A stretch of 16,174 nucleotides of DNA, from assembly GCA_913009675.1 (NCBI GenBank), contig CAJVXD010000005.1, positions 1-16,174 on the forward strand, given 5' to 3'. Position 1 is the first letter of the stretch; each line of letters opens with the position of its first letter. Shown here one piece after another: positions 1-7,568 of this stretch. This stretch comes from an uncultured bacterium (GTDB lineage Bacteria; Omnitrophota; Gorgyraeia; Gorgyraeales; Gorgyraeaceae). The position numbers and the translations under genes are program-made. The notes below the pieces were generated by a model. It was not told where the DNA came from and made no database searches. It saw only the letters and a list, made by a program, of their open reading frames with translations.

Positions 1-112
<112 letters not shown>

Positions 113-113
113 T

Positions 114-974
114 GCGTTTTATTTTTTCACAATATTTCTCCTCGTGGCTGTCCTTGTCTTTGGGAGCCGCAGGTTCGGGGCCCAGAGATGGTTTGCGATA
201 GGAGGCTTTAACGTGCAGCCGTCAGAATTTGCCAAGTTGTTTGTAACGCTTGCCATTATCCAATATCTGACCGGTCATAAGAAATTTACAGGCCCTAAAA
301 ATATCTTTATCTCTTTTTTGATAGTCCTTGTACCATTTTTGCTTATACTGGCAGAGCCGGATCTCGGAACCGCGCTTATTCTGATCCCTCTATTGTTTAT
401 TTTGTTGTATGTATGGGGCGTGCCGTTCAGATACCTGCTTTATATACTCATCGTGGTCGTCCTGGTTTCTCCGTTGGGTTGGTTTATGCTGAAGGATTAT
501 CAAAAGGAAAGGCTGCTGGTCTTCCTGGACCCGAATGTAGACCCTCTTGGCGCCGGATATACGGTTATCCAATCCAAGATAGCAATAGGTTCAGGAGGCC
601 TTTTTGGTAAGGGGTGGCTTTCGGGCACACAGAACCAGTTGAATTTTCTTGCCGAGAGGCATACAGATTTTATATTTTCAGTAGCAGGGGAAGAATGGGG
701 ATTTTTAGGAGGTGTTGTTTTAATCGGGCTTTATTACCTCTTGATTAAAAGGGCCTTCAGGATAGCCGAGAAGACAGATGACCCCTGCGGAAGACTTTTA
801 GCCATAGGGCTCCTGGTCATGATAGGGATTCAGGTGATGGTAAATCTGAGCATGACAATGGGGTTTATGCCCGTCGTGGGTTTGCCGCTGCCCCTGGTAA
901 GCTACGGCGGTTCCTCGCTTTTGGTTACAATGATAGCGCTGGGGCTGCTGGAGAGCATAGCCGTGCATCGTTAG
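114..974 (+). CDS. rodA: RodA, SEDS-family peptidoglycan glycosyltransferase (5' truncated)
   Basis: RodA polymerises lipid II into glycan strands with a class B PBP in the rod-elongation (MreB) complex of the inner membrane. About 286 C-terminal residues are present; the family is usually 370-430 residues, so roughly the first 80-140 are lost at the adapter junction near 113, and the ATG at position 12 is artefactual. Visible SEDS signatures in order are FGAQRWFAIGGFNVQPSEFA, AEPDLGTAL, GTQNQLNFLAERHTDFIF, GEEWGFLGG and MTMGFMPVVGLPLPLVSYGG. The Asp in RHTDFIF corresponds to the Asp reported as essential in RodA. The NFLAERHTDFIF and SMTMGFMPVVG wording favours RodA over FtsW. Several hydrophobic membrane segments separate the motifs. 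It ends in TAG at 972-974, one base before the inverted repeat of a small mobile element, so the 3' end looks intact. Upstream partners (mreBCD, PBP2) would lie beyond the window. Confidence 0.93.
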   Translation, partial: AFYFFTIFLLVAVLVFGSRRFGAQRWFAIGGFNVQPSEFAKLFVTLAIIQYLTGHKKFTGPKNIFISFLIVLVPFLLILAEPDLGTALILIPLLFILLYVWGVPFRYLLYILIVVVLVSPLGWFMLKDYQKERLLVFLDPNVDPLGAGYTVIQSKIAIGSGGLFGKGWLSGTQNQLNFLAERHTDFIFSVAGEEWGFLGGVVLIGLYYLLIKRAFRIAEKTDDPCGRLLAIGLLVMIGIQVMVNLSMTMGFMPVVGLPLPLVSYGGSSLLVTMIALGLLESIAVHR

Positions 975-975
975 T

Positions 976-1117
976 ACAAAAAAGGGGACAGGCTACTTTT
1001 AATAATTTAGATAAACCAATGCCAAGAATTAAACGAGGTTTAGTAGGCGAATTTAGTTACCATATTCTTAATCGCAGAAATGGCAGGCATAAAAAAGTAG
1101 CCTGTCCCCTTTTTTGT
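976..1117. mobile_element. Miniature inverted-repeat element with RAYT (Y1 transposase) remnant
   Basis: Perfect 25-base inverted repeats bound a 142-base unit: left arm 976-1000, beginning ACAAAAAAGGGGACAGGCTA, and right arm 1093-1117, its exact reverse complement. The interior encodes the N-terminus of a REP-associated tyrosine transposase (see 1019-1138) and nothing more, so the unit is a non-autonomous deletion derivative that would need a transposase supplied in trans. No target duplication is evident (TTAGT on the left, GGATA on the right), as expected for Y1 enzymes. It starts one base after the rodA stop codon and its last two bases are the first two bases of the next gene's GTG start. 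If transcribed it could fold into a long hairpin ending in T-rich sequence, so it may also act as a terminator between rodA and the radical SAM gene; that is inference. Confidence 0.8.
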
Positions 1118-1138
1118 GGATATATTAAAACCAGCTAG
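1019..1138 (+). pseudogene. Truncated REP-associated tyrosine transposase (RAYT) N-terminus
   Basis: ATG at 1019 opens a 39-codon frame ending TAG at 1136-1138. The first 23 residues contain MPRIKRGLVGEFSYHILNRR, which matches the start of Y1_Tnp/RAYT transposases (typically MPR.xR....YHVxNRGNxR). The catalytic HUH motif and Tyr, further along in a full enzyme of about 200 residues, are absent. After residue 24 the frame runs into the right inverted repeat and then out of frame across the start of the radical SAM gene. No activity is possible; it marks the origin of the surrounding miniature element. Confidence 0.72.
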
Positions 1139-2714
1139 ATATATTGGGAACGAGTGGAATGCTGTGCACAAGGACTGGGATGAGCATGCCTTAAAGGTGG
1201 CACTTTGCTTTCCCGATATCTATGAGATAGGGATGAGCCATCTTGGGATGAGGATAATCTATGGGTTATTGAACAAGGAAGACGGTATTATTTGTGAAAG
1301 GGCATTTGCCCCATGGAGCGATATGGAAAACCGGATGCGGGCCGAAAAGATTACGCTTTTTTCCCTTGAGAATAAAAAATGCCTGAATGAATTTGACATC
1401 GTTGGTTTTTCTCTTCAATATGAGATGAATTTTACGGATGTCTTGAATATGCTGGACCTTGGCCGGGTGCCTATTCTGGCAGGCGAGAGGGGGGATAAAG
1501 ATCCCCTGGTTATTGCGGGAGGGCCGTGCTGTTTTAACCCTGAGCCGATGGCGGATTTTATAGACGCCTTTATAATCGGAGAGGCAGAAGAGGCAATATT
1601 GGAAATAACCAGGGTGGTTAAAGGTTTAAAGTTAGAGGTTAAAGGTCGGCGGGATAAGATACTAAGAGAGTTTGCTAAAATAAGTGGTGTATATGTTCCT
1701 GGAGCGACGAGTAACGAGCGACGCCAGGTGATAAAAAAGCGTATTGTAAAGGACCTCGACGGTTCCTATTTCCCGATAAATCCCATTGTTCCATATGTAC
1801 AGATTGTGCACGACAGGATAAGTATCGAGATTATGCGTGGTTGTCCGCACAGGTGCAGGTTCTGCCAGGCCTGCAGGATATTCCATCCCCTCAGGCTGCG
1901 CTCGCTAAAAAGGATCATGGAGATAGCAGAGGAGTCAGTGAAAAATACCGGATACGAAGAGATCTCGCTTTTGTCTCTTTCTACCGGAGATTATCCTCAG
2001 ATAGAGGAACTGGCCAGGAGAATGAACGAGAGGTTTAAACGTTTGGGCATAAAGATATCGTTGCCTTCTCTACGAGTGAGGGATCTTAGCTCTAGCAGCA
2101 TGGGAGGTCTTCTCAAGAAGACGGGTCTAACTTTTGCGCCGGAAACGGGGAGTGACCGCTTAAGGTCCCTTATCGGCAAGAACCTTACCAACCAGGAGGT
2201 AATCGAGAAGTCCAATCTCGCCCTTAGATCCGGGTGGAAGAGGGTAAAACTTTATTTTATGATGGGATTGCCGGGAGAGAGAGATGAGGATATCGAGGCA
2301 ATAATAGACCTCAGTTCAAAGATAAGAAATGTGACTTTAAGCCTCTCATATTTTATACCCAAGCCGCATTCTGAATTTGAAGGAAAGAAGATGGAAGGCC
2401 TGGATGTTTTGAGAGAGAAGAAAAAGTATTTATATTCGGTCCTCGATGCCCGATACTTGAAGAAAAAAATAAAAATACATTTTCACAACCTTGAGATGAG
2501 CATGATCGAGGCTGTTTTATCCAGAGGGGATAGGAAGATGGGCAGTGTCATTTACAAGGCATGGAAAAGTGGTGCGAGACTCCAGGCCTGGACGGAATAT
2601 TTTGACTATGGGCTGTGGGAAGGCTGTTTTGAAGAATGCGGTTTAGCCCCGGACATTTATTTAGGTGAGAAAAAAACGGAAGGGCCCCTACCCTGGTCTT
2701 TTATCGAGGCTTGA
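1116..2714 (+). CDS. Radical SAM protein with B12-binding-like N-terminus (TIGR03960-like)
   Basis: Residues 5-20 (KPARYIGNEWNAVHKDW) and IYEIGMSHLG, ERAFAPWSDME and FSLQYEMNFTDVLNMLDL are the hallmark start of the TIGR03960 family, which couples a cobalamin-binding-like domain (about 25-200) to a radical SAM domain (about 230-450). The cluster motif is MRGCPHRCRFCQ, with C243, C247 and C250 ligating the 4Fe-4S cluster. The family is widespread but its substrate is not established; it is often found beside or fused to a DUF2344 protein, and no such partner is seen here. Translation must begin at the GTG at 1116, which lies in the right arm of the mobile element; no Shine-Dalgarno is visible, and homologues usually have a few more residues before KPARYIG. 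The protein ends at LPWSFIEA, where I expect family members to continue into a further C-terminal stretch. Residues 197-203 are encoded by a 7-base repeat (1704-1724). Confidence 0.88.
   Translation: MDILKPARYIGNEWNAVHKDWDEHALKVALCFPDIYEIGMSHLGMRIIYGLLNKEDGIICERAFAPWSDMENRMRAEKITLFSLENKKCLNEFDIVGFSLQYEMNFTDVLNMLDLGRVPILAGERGDKDPLVIAGGPCCFNPEPMADFIDAFIIGEAEEAILEITRVVKGLKLEVKGRRDKILREFAKISGVYVPGATSNERRQVIKKRIVKDLDGSYFPINPIVPYVQIVHDRISIEIMRGCPHRCRFCQACRIFHPLRLRSLKRIMEIAEESVKNTGYEEISLLSLSTGDYPQIEELARRMNERFKRLGIKISLPSLRVRDLSSSSMGGLLKKTGLTFAPETGSDRLRSLIGKNLTNQEVIEKSNLALRSGWKRVKLYFMMGLPGERDEDIEAIIDLSSKIRNVTLSLSYFIPKPHSEFEGKKMEGLDVLREKKKYLYSVLDARYLKKKIKIHFHNLEMSMIEAVLSRGDRKMGSVIYKAWKSGARLQAWTEYFDYGLWEGCFEECGLAPDIYLGEKKTEGPLPWSFIEA
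1704..1724 (+). repeat. Degenerate 7-base tandem repeat (3 units) inside the radical SAM gene
   Basis: Three consecutive heptamers, GCGACGA, GTAACGA and GCGACGC, are flanked by a short inverted pair, CCTGG (1698-1702) and CCAGG (1724-1728). They encode ATSNERR between the B12-like and radical SAM domains, in a stretch I expect to be a variable loop in homologues. The unit resembles GTCGCGA, repeated five times at 15172-15206. Confidence 0.6.
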
Positions 2715-2739
2715 ACTTGATAAGATTGTAATGTATACT
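2711..2739 (+). promoter_or_regulatory. Possible sigma70-type promoter before the GAF/GGDEF-like gene
   Basis: TTGAAC (2711-2716, 4 of 6 to consensus) and TATACT (2734-2739, 5 of 6) are separated by 17 bases. The -35 box overlaps the stop codon of the radical SAM gene. It would drive the 2797 gene and perhaps the pilus genes after it. It rests on sequence match alone. Confidence 0.35.
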
Positions 2740-2796
2740 GTGGTTGTTAATTCGCAGGATTTTTAGCAATTCAAGAGCGCATTAAAGGAGGCCGAT

Positions 2797-4209
2797 ATGG
2801 CAAGTTTTTTTAAAAAGATGTCGCTTGTCCCCAAGGGCTTGAAATATAAGACCATGATAGCCTTTTCCCTCATGTCTCTTATACCGCTTTTGATATGTTT
2901 CTGGCTCGCAACGACGTATATCTTTCCCAACATAGATCTATTCCTCGGCCTCTCATTGGGCAATATAAGTTTAATACTGGGCATATCCTTAGTGATATCT
3001 CTGTTGGGGTTATATCTTACCAAGCAGATGATAGATCCAATAGTAAGGATAGCAGGCGATGCAAAGATAATGGCCGAAGGCGAAGTGGAGAGGATGATAG
3101 ATGTTAAGAACGAGGATGAGATAGCAGACCTGAGCAGTTCGCTGAATATCATGACCCAAAAGATCAGGGATAACATAGAAGAGCTGCGGGTATATGGGGA
3201 AAGGACTAAATTGATCAATATTGAGATAAATAAAAAAGTAGTGGCATTGTCGAGCCTCTTGCAGATAGGGAATATCATATTATCCTCAAGTGACCTTACG
3301 ACGATCTTGGATTTCATAACAAGCAAAATTTCAGACATAGATGAAGGTTCTGCATCGGCGGTGATATTACTGGATGAGGGGAGGAATGAGTTAAGATTGG
3401 TATCGGGCTGTAATATCGACGAAGATAAGTTGTCGAGAGTGAAGATAGGATACAACGAGATCCCTCCCAGGCTTATAGTGGTAGATAGAGATACGCCTCC
3501 TCCTGCAGGGACAACAGGCAATCTATTCGTTAAACTCGGCCTTAAAAATATTGCCGTCCTGCCGATAATCATATCCAAAAAACAATACGGGATCCTTTTG
3601 GTCTCTAACGATAAGGATGGGTTTGTATTCAAGGATGATGAAAAGGAACTTTTAAAGATATTCCTCAAGCAGGTTACTATAGCGGTCGAGAATAATCTAT
3701 TGTTGAAAAAGGCACGGGAACTTGCGGTCAAGGATGAACTAACAGGGCTTTATAATGAAGGTTTTATACATGGAAGGCTTGAGGAAGAGATAAGGAGGTC
3801 CGTACTCTATCAGCGTCCATGCGGGTATCTGCTTATAGATGTGGATGGTTTTAAAGAGTTTTATAAACAGGCAGGAGAAAAGAAGGCAGAGACGCTTTTG
3901 AAGGCCGTGGGGGATATGGTCAAAGGTGCCGTGACAGAGGTGGATAGGGTGGGCCGTCTTGCATCTGATAGATTTGCCGTTGTCCTGCCCGAACGGAATA
4001 AGAAGCAGGCAGCCAATATTGCGGAAGACCTTAGAAGAAGGATAGAGGAAGGTTTGGGTAAGATTATGCAGTTCTCGCGTAATCTGACGGTTAGTATAGG
4101 CGTAAGCGAGAATCCCATAGACGGTTCTAGTGCAGATGAACTTATGGCAAAGGCAGAACTGCTTGTAAAGAACGCAAAATCATTGGGCAAGAATCGTATC
4201 GTGGCGTGA
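2797..4209 (+). CDS. Membrane HAMP-GAF sensor with degenerate GGDEF domain
   Basis: A strong ribosome site (AAAGGAGG, from about 2784) precedes the ATG. Two hydrophobic segments (about 20-43 and 48-74) form a membrane hairpin, followed by a HAMP-like linker (about 75-123, TKQMIDPIVRIAGDAKIMAE), a GAF-like domain (about 150-300) and a GGDEF-fold domain (about 310-470, opening DELTGLYN and closing AKSLGKNRIV). The signature GGDEF reads ASDRF (389-393): both glycines and the second acidic residue are lost. The usual GHxxGD segment is also altered (GEKKAE), and no RxxD inhibitory site precedes the motif. Diguanylate cyclase activity is therefore unlikely; a degenerate domain may bind GTP or a partner instead. 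It lies 46 bases upstream of pilT, so a role in pilus or surface regulation is plausible. The very short region between the membrane segments leaves no periplasmic sensor, so input is probably cytoplasmic through GAF. Confidence 0.85.
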   Translation: MASFFKKMSLVPKGLKYKTMIAFSLMSLIPLLICFWLATTYIFPNIDLFLGLSLGNISLILGISLVISLLGLYLTKQMIDPIVRIAGDAKIMAEGEVERMIDVKNEDEIADLSSSLNIMTQKIRDNIEELRVYGERTKLINIEINKKVVALSSLLQIGNIILSSSDLTTILDFITSKISDIDEGSASAVILLDEGRNELRLVSGCNIDEDKLSRVKIGYNEIPPRLIVVDRDTPPPAGTTGNLFVKLGLKNIAVLPIIISKKQYGILLVSNDKDGFVFKDDEKELLKIFLKQVTIAVENNLLLKKARELAVKDELTGLYNEGFIHGRLEEEIRRSVLYQRPCGYLLIDVDGFKEFYKQAGEKKAETLLKAVGDMVKGAVTEVDRVGRLASDRFAVVLPERNKKQAANIAEDLRRRIEEGLGKIMQFSRNLTVSIGVSENPIDGSSADELMAKAELLVKNAKSLGKNRIVA

Positions 4210-4255
4210 GTAAGCCGAATAACGCGAACAATGAATCAAGAAAGGAGCCTAATCC

Positions 4256-5329
4256 ATGGCTATAGATTTATATGAGTTATTAAAGGAGATGGTTGAAAGA
4301 AAGGCATCTGATTTACATCTGGGCGCGGGCAGCATACCGCATCTCAGGGTAGACGAGAGGCTCGTGGAGAGCGGGCGGACGCGGCTTGATTCGGAATCAA
4401 CAAAAACACTTATATATTCTATCCTTACAAACGAACAAAAGGCAAGGTTTGAGAGAGAGAGGGAGCTGGATTTTGCATTTACAAGAGAGGGGCTTGGCAG
4501 GTTCAGGGTCAATGTCTTTTGGCAGAGGGAATGCGTGGGGGTGGCGATAAGGGCCCTGCCTTTTAGTATTATGAGCTTCGAAGAATGCGGCTTGCCTGTA
4601 GAGGTCGTAGAGGGGTTCTGTAAAAAACCAAAGGGGCTGGTGCTTGTTACAGGCGCTACCGGCAGTGGAAAATCCACTACCCTGGCCTCTATGGTGGACT
4701 GGATTAATTCACGGAGGGATTCTCATATAATTACAGTGGAGGATCCTATAGAATATATTCACAGCAATAAAAGGTCAATAATAGACCAGCGTGAGGTCGG
4801 CAGTGATACCCGGTCTTTTACCAATGCCCTCAAACACATTTTGAGAGAGGACCCGGATGTTATTTTAATAGGCGAGATGCGTGACCTGGAGACAATAGAA
4901 TCTGCCCTGGTTATTGCCGAGACAGGGCATCTTGTCTTTGCAACGCTCCATACCTCTGACAGCGCTCAGACTATAAACCGTATTATTGATGTATTTCCTG
5001 CGAGGCAGCAGCCTCAGGTGAAGGCGCAGCTTTCCTTTGTCTTGATGGGTGTTCTCTCTCAGCAATTGATACCGCATGCTTCTGGTAAGGGCAGGGTGCT
5101 TGCCGTAGAGGTGCTGGTGGCGAACCACGCGATAAAGAGTCAGATAAGGGAATCGAAGGTACACCAGGTATATTCTACTATACAGACAGGCCAGAAAGAA
5201 AGCATGCAGACAATGAATCAGTCTTTGTTTGAGCTCGTCGTAATGGGCGAGATCAAAAAGGAGGAGGCATTGGGCAGGACCACGGAGCTACAGGATCTAG
5301 AGAGGATGTTTAATGAAAAGAAGGGCTAG
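4256..5329 (+). CDS. pilT: PilT, type IV pilus retraction ATPase
   Basis: A hexameric ATPase at the inner-membrane base of the type IV pilus that depolymerises the pilin fibre. At 357 residues it has normal PilT length. It opens with the family signature KASDLHLGAGSIPHLRVD. The Walker A motif is GATGSGKST (133-141, K139), the Walker B is DVILIGEMRD (201-210) with catalytic E207, and the His box is TGHLVFATLHTSDSAQTINR. PilT-specific features are IIDVFPARQQPQVKAQLSFV and the AIRNLIRE-like box, here AIKSQIRESKVHQVYSTIQT. There is no N-terminal MshEN domain and no zinc Cys4, which separates it from the PilB-type genes downstream. A clear AAAGGAG lies about 10 bases before the ATG. It sits between the GGDEF-like sensor and the stand-alone MshEN gene. 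Confidence 0.95.
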   Translation: MAIDLYELLKEMVERKASDLHLGAGSIPHLRVDERLVESGRTRLDSESTKTLIYSILTNEQKARFERERELDFAFTREGLGRFRVNVFWQRECVGVAIRALPFSIMSFEECGLPVEVVEGFCKKPKGLVLVTGATGSGKSTTLASMVDWINSRRDSHIITVEDPIEYIHSNKRSIIDQREVGSDTRSFTNALKHILREDPDVILIGEMRDLETIESALVIAETGHLVFATLHTSDSAQTINRIIDVFPARQQPQVKAQLSFVLMGVLSQQLIPHASGKGRVLAVEVLVANHAIKSQIRESKVHQVYSTIQTGQKESMQTMNQSLFELVVMGEIKKEEALGRTTELQDLERMFNEKKG

Positions 5330-5338
5330 ATGAAAAAC

Positions 5339-5355
5339 CCGAAATTCGGTCTCGG
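5339..5355 (+). repeat. Dispersed repeat copy related to the palindrome at 14599-14652
   Basis: CCGAAATTCGGTCTCGG, ten bases after the pilT stop codon, matches 15 of 17 bases of the right arm of the palindrome after the WecA-like gene (14635-14651). Similarity continues on the 3' side: GGATATTTTAGG here against the reverse complement of the sequence before the left arm there (AGCTATTTTGGG). The short reading frame across it (5330-5374) has no recognisable product. Confidence 0.5.
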
Positions 5356-5379
5356 ATATTTTAGGTCCCAATAGCTATT

Positions 5380-5817
5380 ATGGTCAAGAAAGTTATTAAA
5401 AAAAAATTAGGCGAACTTCTCATTGAAAGAGGGGTTATCAATAAGGAACACCTCCATCATGCGCTGGAGGTACAAAGGGAAAAGGGCGGGCTTATTGGAC
5501 AGATACTTGTTACTCTGGGGTATGCCACTGAGGAAGCCATTGCGCAGGCATTGACGGCTCAGTACGGATTCCCTTATCTGCCTCTCGAAAATTATGAGAT
5601 AGACCCCGAGGTGATAAGGATAGTACCCAGGAATGTGGCGTTTCAGTTCTGTCTTATCCCTATAGATAAGATAGGCAGTAATCTTACTATCGCTATGTCT
5701 AATCCGCTAAATGCCCTTGCGGTGGAGGATATAGAGCTTATTTCAGGTCTGTGTGTCCAGATTTTTGTCAGCACAGGGAGAGGGATAAGGAAGGCGATAG
5801 AGAAATATTATAAATAG
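5380..5817 (+). CDS. Stand-alone MshEN (GspE/PilB N-terminal) domain protein, putative c-di-GMP receptor
   Basis: At 145 residues this is only the N-terminal domain of a PilB/GspE ATPase with no ATPase following. The MshEN c-di-GMP signature, two 24-residue motifs five residues apart, is visible. Motif 1 spans residues 9-32, starting KLGELLIERG and ending HHALEVQ; the spacer is REKGG; motif 2 spans 38-61, starting LIGQILVTLG and ending AQALTAQ. Glycines 3 and 10 and the final Gln of both motifs are kept; the first Arg of motif 1 is Lys. The rest (SNPLNALAVEDIELISG) is typical MshEN fold. It ends seven bases before the first PilB-type gene, so the two are very likely co-transcribed. It probably acts in the cytoplasm as a nucleotide-responsive adaptor for the pilus motors; that role is inferred. 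No good Shine-Dalgarno precedes the ATG. It could instead have split from the downstream ATPase by duplication. Confidence 0.82.
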   Translation: MVKKVIKKKLGELLIERGVINKEHLHHALEVQREKGGLIGQILVTLGYATEEAIAQALTAQYGFPYLPLENYEIDPEVIRIVPRNVAFQFCLIPIDKIGSNLTIAMSNPLNALAVEDIELISGLCVQIFVSTGRGIRKAIEKYYK

Positions 5818-5824
5818 CTTATAT

Positions 5825-7528
5825 ATGTATTCCCTAAAAGAACGCCTGACAGAGATATTAATCAAGGATAAGATTGTTTCCGAAGCGCAGTTAAAAAAGG
5901 CGCTGAAACAGCAGAAGCAGAAGGGCGGTTCACTCAGGGATATATTGGTAAAGCTCGGTTTTGTGAATGAAAAAGAGTTGATGGCAGTTTTAAGCCAGGG
6001 CCTGGGTATTCCACCCATAGCACTTTCCCGTTTTAAGATAGATAGTGAGATCCTAAAGCTCATACCCCGCGATGCTGCAAGAAAATACCAGATAGTCCCT
6101 GTTTCAAAGGTTGGCAATATCCTCACGGTTGCCATGTCAGATCCCCTGAATATCTTTGCCATAGATGATCTAAGAACATTGACAGGTCTTGAGATAGGTA
6201 CGATTATAGCCTCTCCTAAGGAGATCCAGGGGGTAATAGAACAACATTACGAAGAGGATACCCATGAGGCAATAGAAGAATTGGTAAAGGATATGAGTGC
6301 AGAGGAACTCGAGATTATAAAGGCAGGCGAGGTCAAAGAGGAGGTTGATTCAGCCAGGATTTTAAAGCTTATTGAGGAGGCCCCTGTTGTAAAACTGACG
6401 AATATGATACTGGAAAATTCTATAAAGGCCAGGGCAAGCGATATATTGATAGAGCCCATGGAGCGTTCTTTGAGGTTACGCTATAGGGTGGACGGTCTCC
6501 TCAGAGAGATAGAATTGCTCCCCAAAAATATGCACGAGTCTATAGTATCAAGGATAAAGGTTATGTCTAACTTGAATATCGCAGAACGCAGACTGCCTCA
6601 GGACGGTAGGTTTAAATCGAAGATACAGGGAGGCGAGGTCGACTTTAGGGTCTCTGTTATACCTTCAATCACAGGAGAAAAGGTGGCCCTCAGGGTGCTT
6701 GACAAGTCCCATGCCATGCTTGACATCGAAAAGCTCGGGTTCACAAAATACAATCTGGAGATATTCAAGAAATGTGTTTTGCAGCCGCACGGCATGATCC
6801 TGGTCTGCGGCCCTACAGGCAGTGGCAAGACTACTACACTCTATTCTTTATTGAAGCATATCCATGACCCTGAAAAAAATCTTATCTCTGTCGAGGATCC
6901 TGTAGAATACCAGATACAGGGCGTGAATCAGGTCATGGTTAGGAGCGAAGTAGGCCTTACATTTGCCAACGCATTGAGGTCTATCCTTAGACAGGACCCG
7001 GATGTAATTATGATAGGAGAGATACGAGATTTTGAAACAGTTGACATTGCGATAAAATCTGCCCTTACGGGCCACATCGTCCTTTCAACATTGCATACCA
7101 CGACTGCATGCGGTTCTGTGGTGAGGCTTGTGAACATGGGCGTCGAGCCGTTTTTGATAGGTTCTTCCTTGATAGCCATAGCGGCCCAGAGGTTGGTTCG
7201 CAAGCTATGTCCGAAATGCAAGGAGGCCTACAATCCGTCTCGGTTCCTTCTTTCCAGGTTGGGGATTAGTAAGGGCACCTTTTACAAACCAAAAGGGTGC
7301 GGGGAGTGTTTGAATTCAGGATATAGAGGCAGGATCGCTATCTGTGAGATTCTCAGGATGACCCCGTCGGTGAGGGGTCTAATATTGAAAAAGGTGCGGG
7401 GGAGCGAGATAAAACAGACTGCCAGAAAAGAGGGCATGAAGACACTCAGGGAGAGCGGGATTCAGAAGGTGTTGCAGGGTATCACGAGCTTAGAAGAGAT
7501 ATTGCGCGTAACAGTAGCGGATGAATAG
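5825..7528 (+). CDS. pilB: PilB/GspE-type ATPase, copy 1
   Basis: An assembly ATPase that powers pilus extension (or pseudopilus assembly) from the cytoplasmic face of the inner membrane. The 567 residues show an MshEN-like N-domain (about 5-145), a linker, the N2 domain from about 195, Walker A GPTGSGKTT (329-337, K335), Walker B DVIMIGEIRD (393-402, E399), His box STLHTTTA, and a zinc tetracysteine C462, C465, C492 and C495. Two oddities: the c-di-GMP motif glycines in the N-domain are replaced (RLTEILIKDK), and the normally invariant-looking ASDIHIEP box reads ASDILIEP, with Leu208 for His. The start is seven bases after the preceding stop and lacks a clear ribosome site, so it may be translated by coupling. 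A second paralogue follows directly. PilB against GspE cannot be settled from sequence alone; adjacent pilT and pilC favour PilB. Confidence 0.92.
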   Translation: MYSLKERLTEILIKDKIVSEAQLKKALKQQKQKGGSLRDILVKLGFVNEKELMAVLSQGLGIPPIALSRFKIDSEILKLIPRDAARKYQIVPVSKVGNILTVAMSDPLNIFAIDDLRTLTGLEIGTIIASPKEIQGVIEQHYEEDTHEAIEELVKDMSAEELEIIKAGEVKEEVDSARILKLIEEAPVVKLTNMILENSIKARASDILIEPMERSLRLRYRVDGLLREIELLPKNMHESIVSRIKVMSNLNIAERRLPQDGRFKSKIQGGEVDFRVSVIPSITGEKVALRVLDKSHAMLDIEKLGFTKYNLEIFKKCVLQPHGMILVCGPTGSGKTTTLYSLLKHIHDPEKNLISVEDPVEYQIQGVNQVMVRSEVGLTFANALRSILRQDPDVIMIGEIRDFETVDIAIKSALTGHIVLSTLHTTTACGSVVRLVNMGVEPFLIGSSLIAIAAQRLVRKLCPKCKEAYNPSRFLLSRLGISKGTFYKPKGCGECLNSGYRGRIAICEILRMTPSVRGLILKKVRGSEIKQTARKEGMKTLRESGIQKVLQGITSLEEILRVTVADE

Positions 7529-7568
7529 CTGCAGAGTAAGTTGTGAAGGTAAGATTTGAGAGAAGATT

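Noticed and set aside
2763..3731. A 322-codon open frame on the - strand opposite the GGDEF-like gene
   Set aside because: Ser- and Ile-rich translation with no recognisable domain, exactly antisense to a well-supported gene with a strong ribosome site; it is a codon-bias shadow.
5330..5374. Short frame MKNPKFGLGYFRSQ directly after pilT
   Set aside because: It is encoded by the dispersed palindrome copy and is not a known leader peptide.
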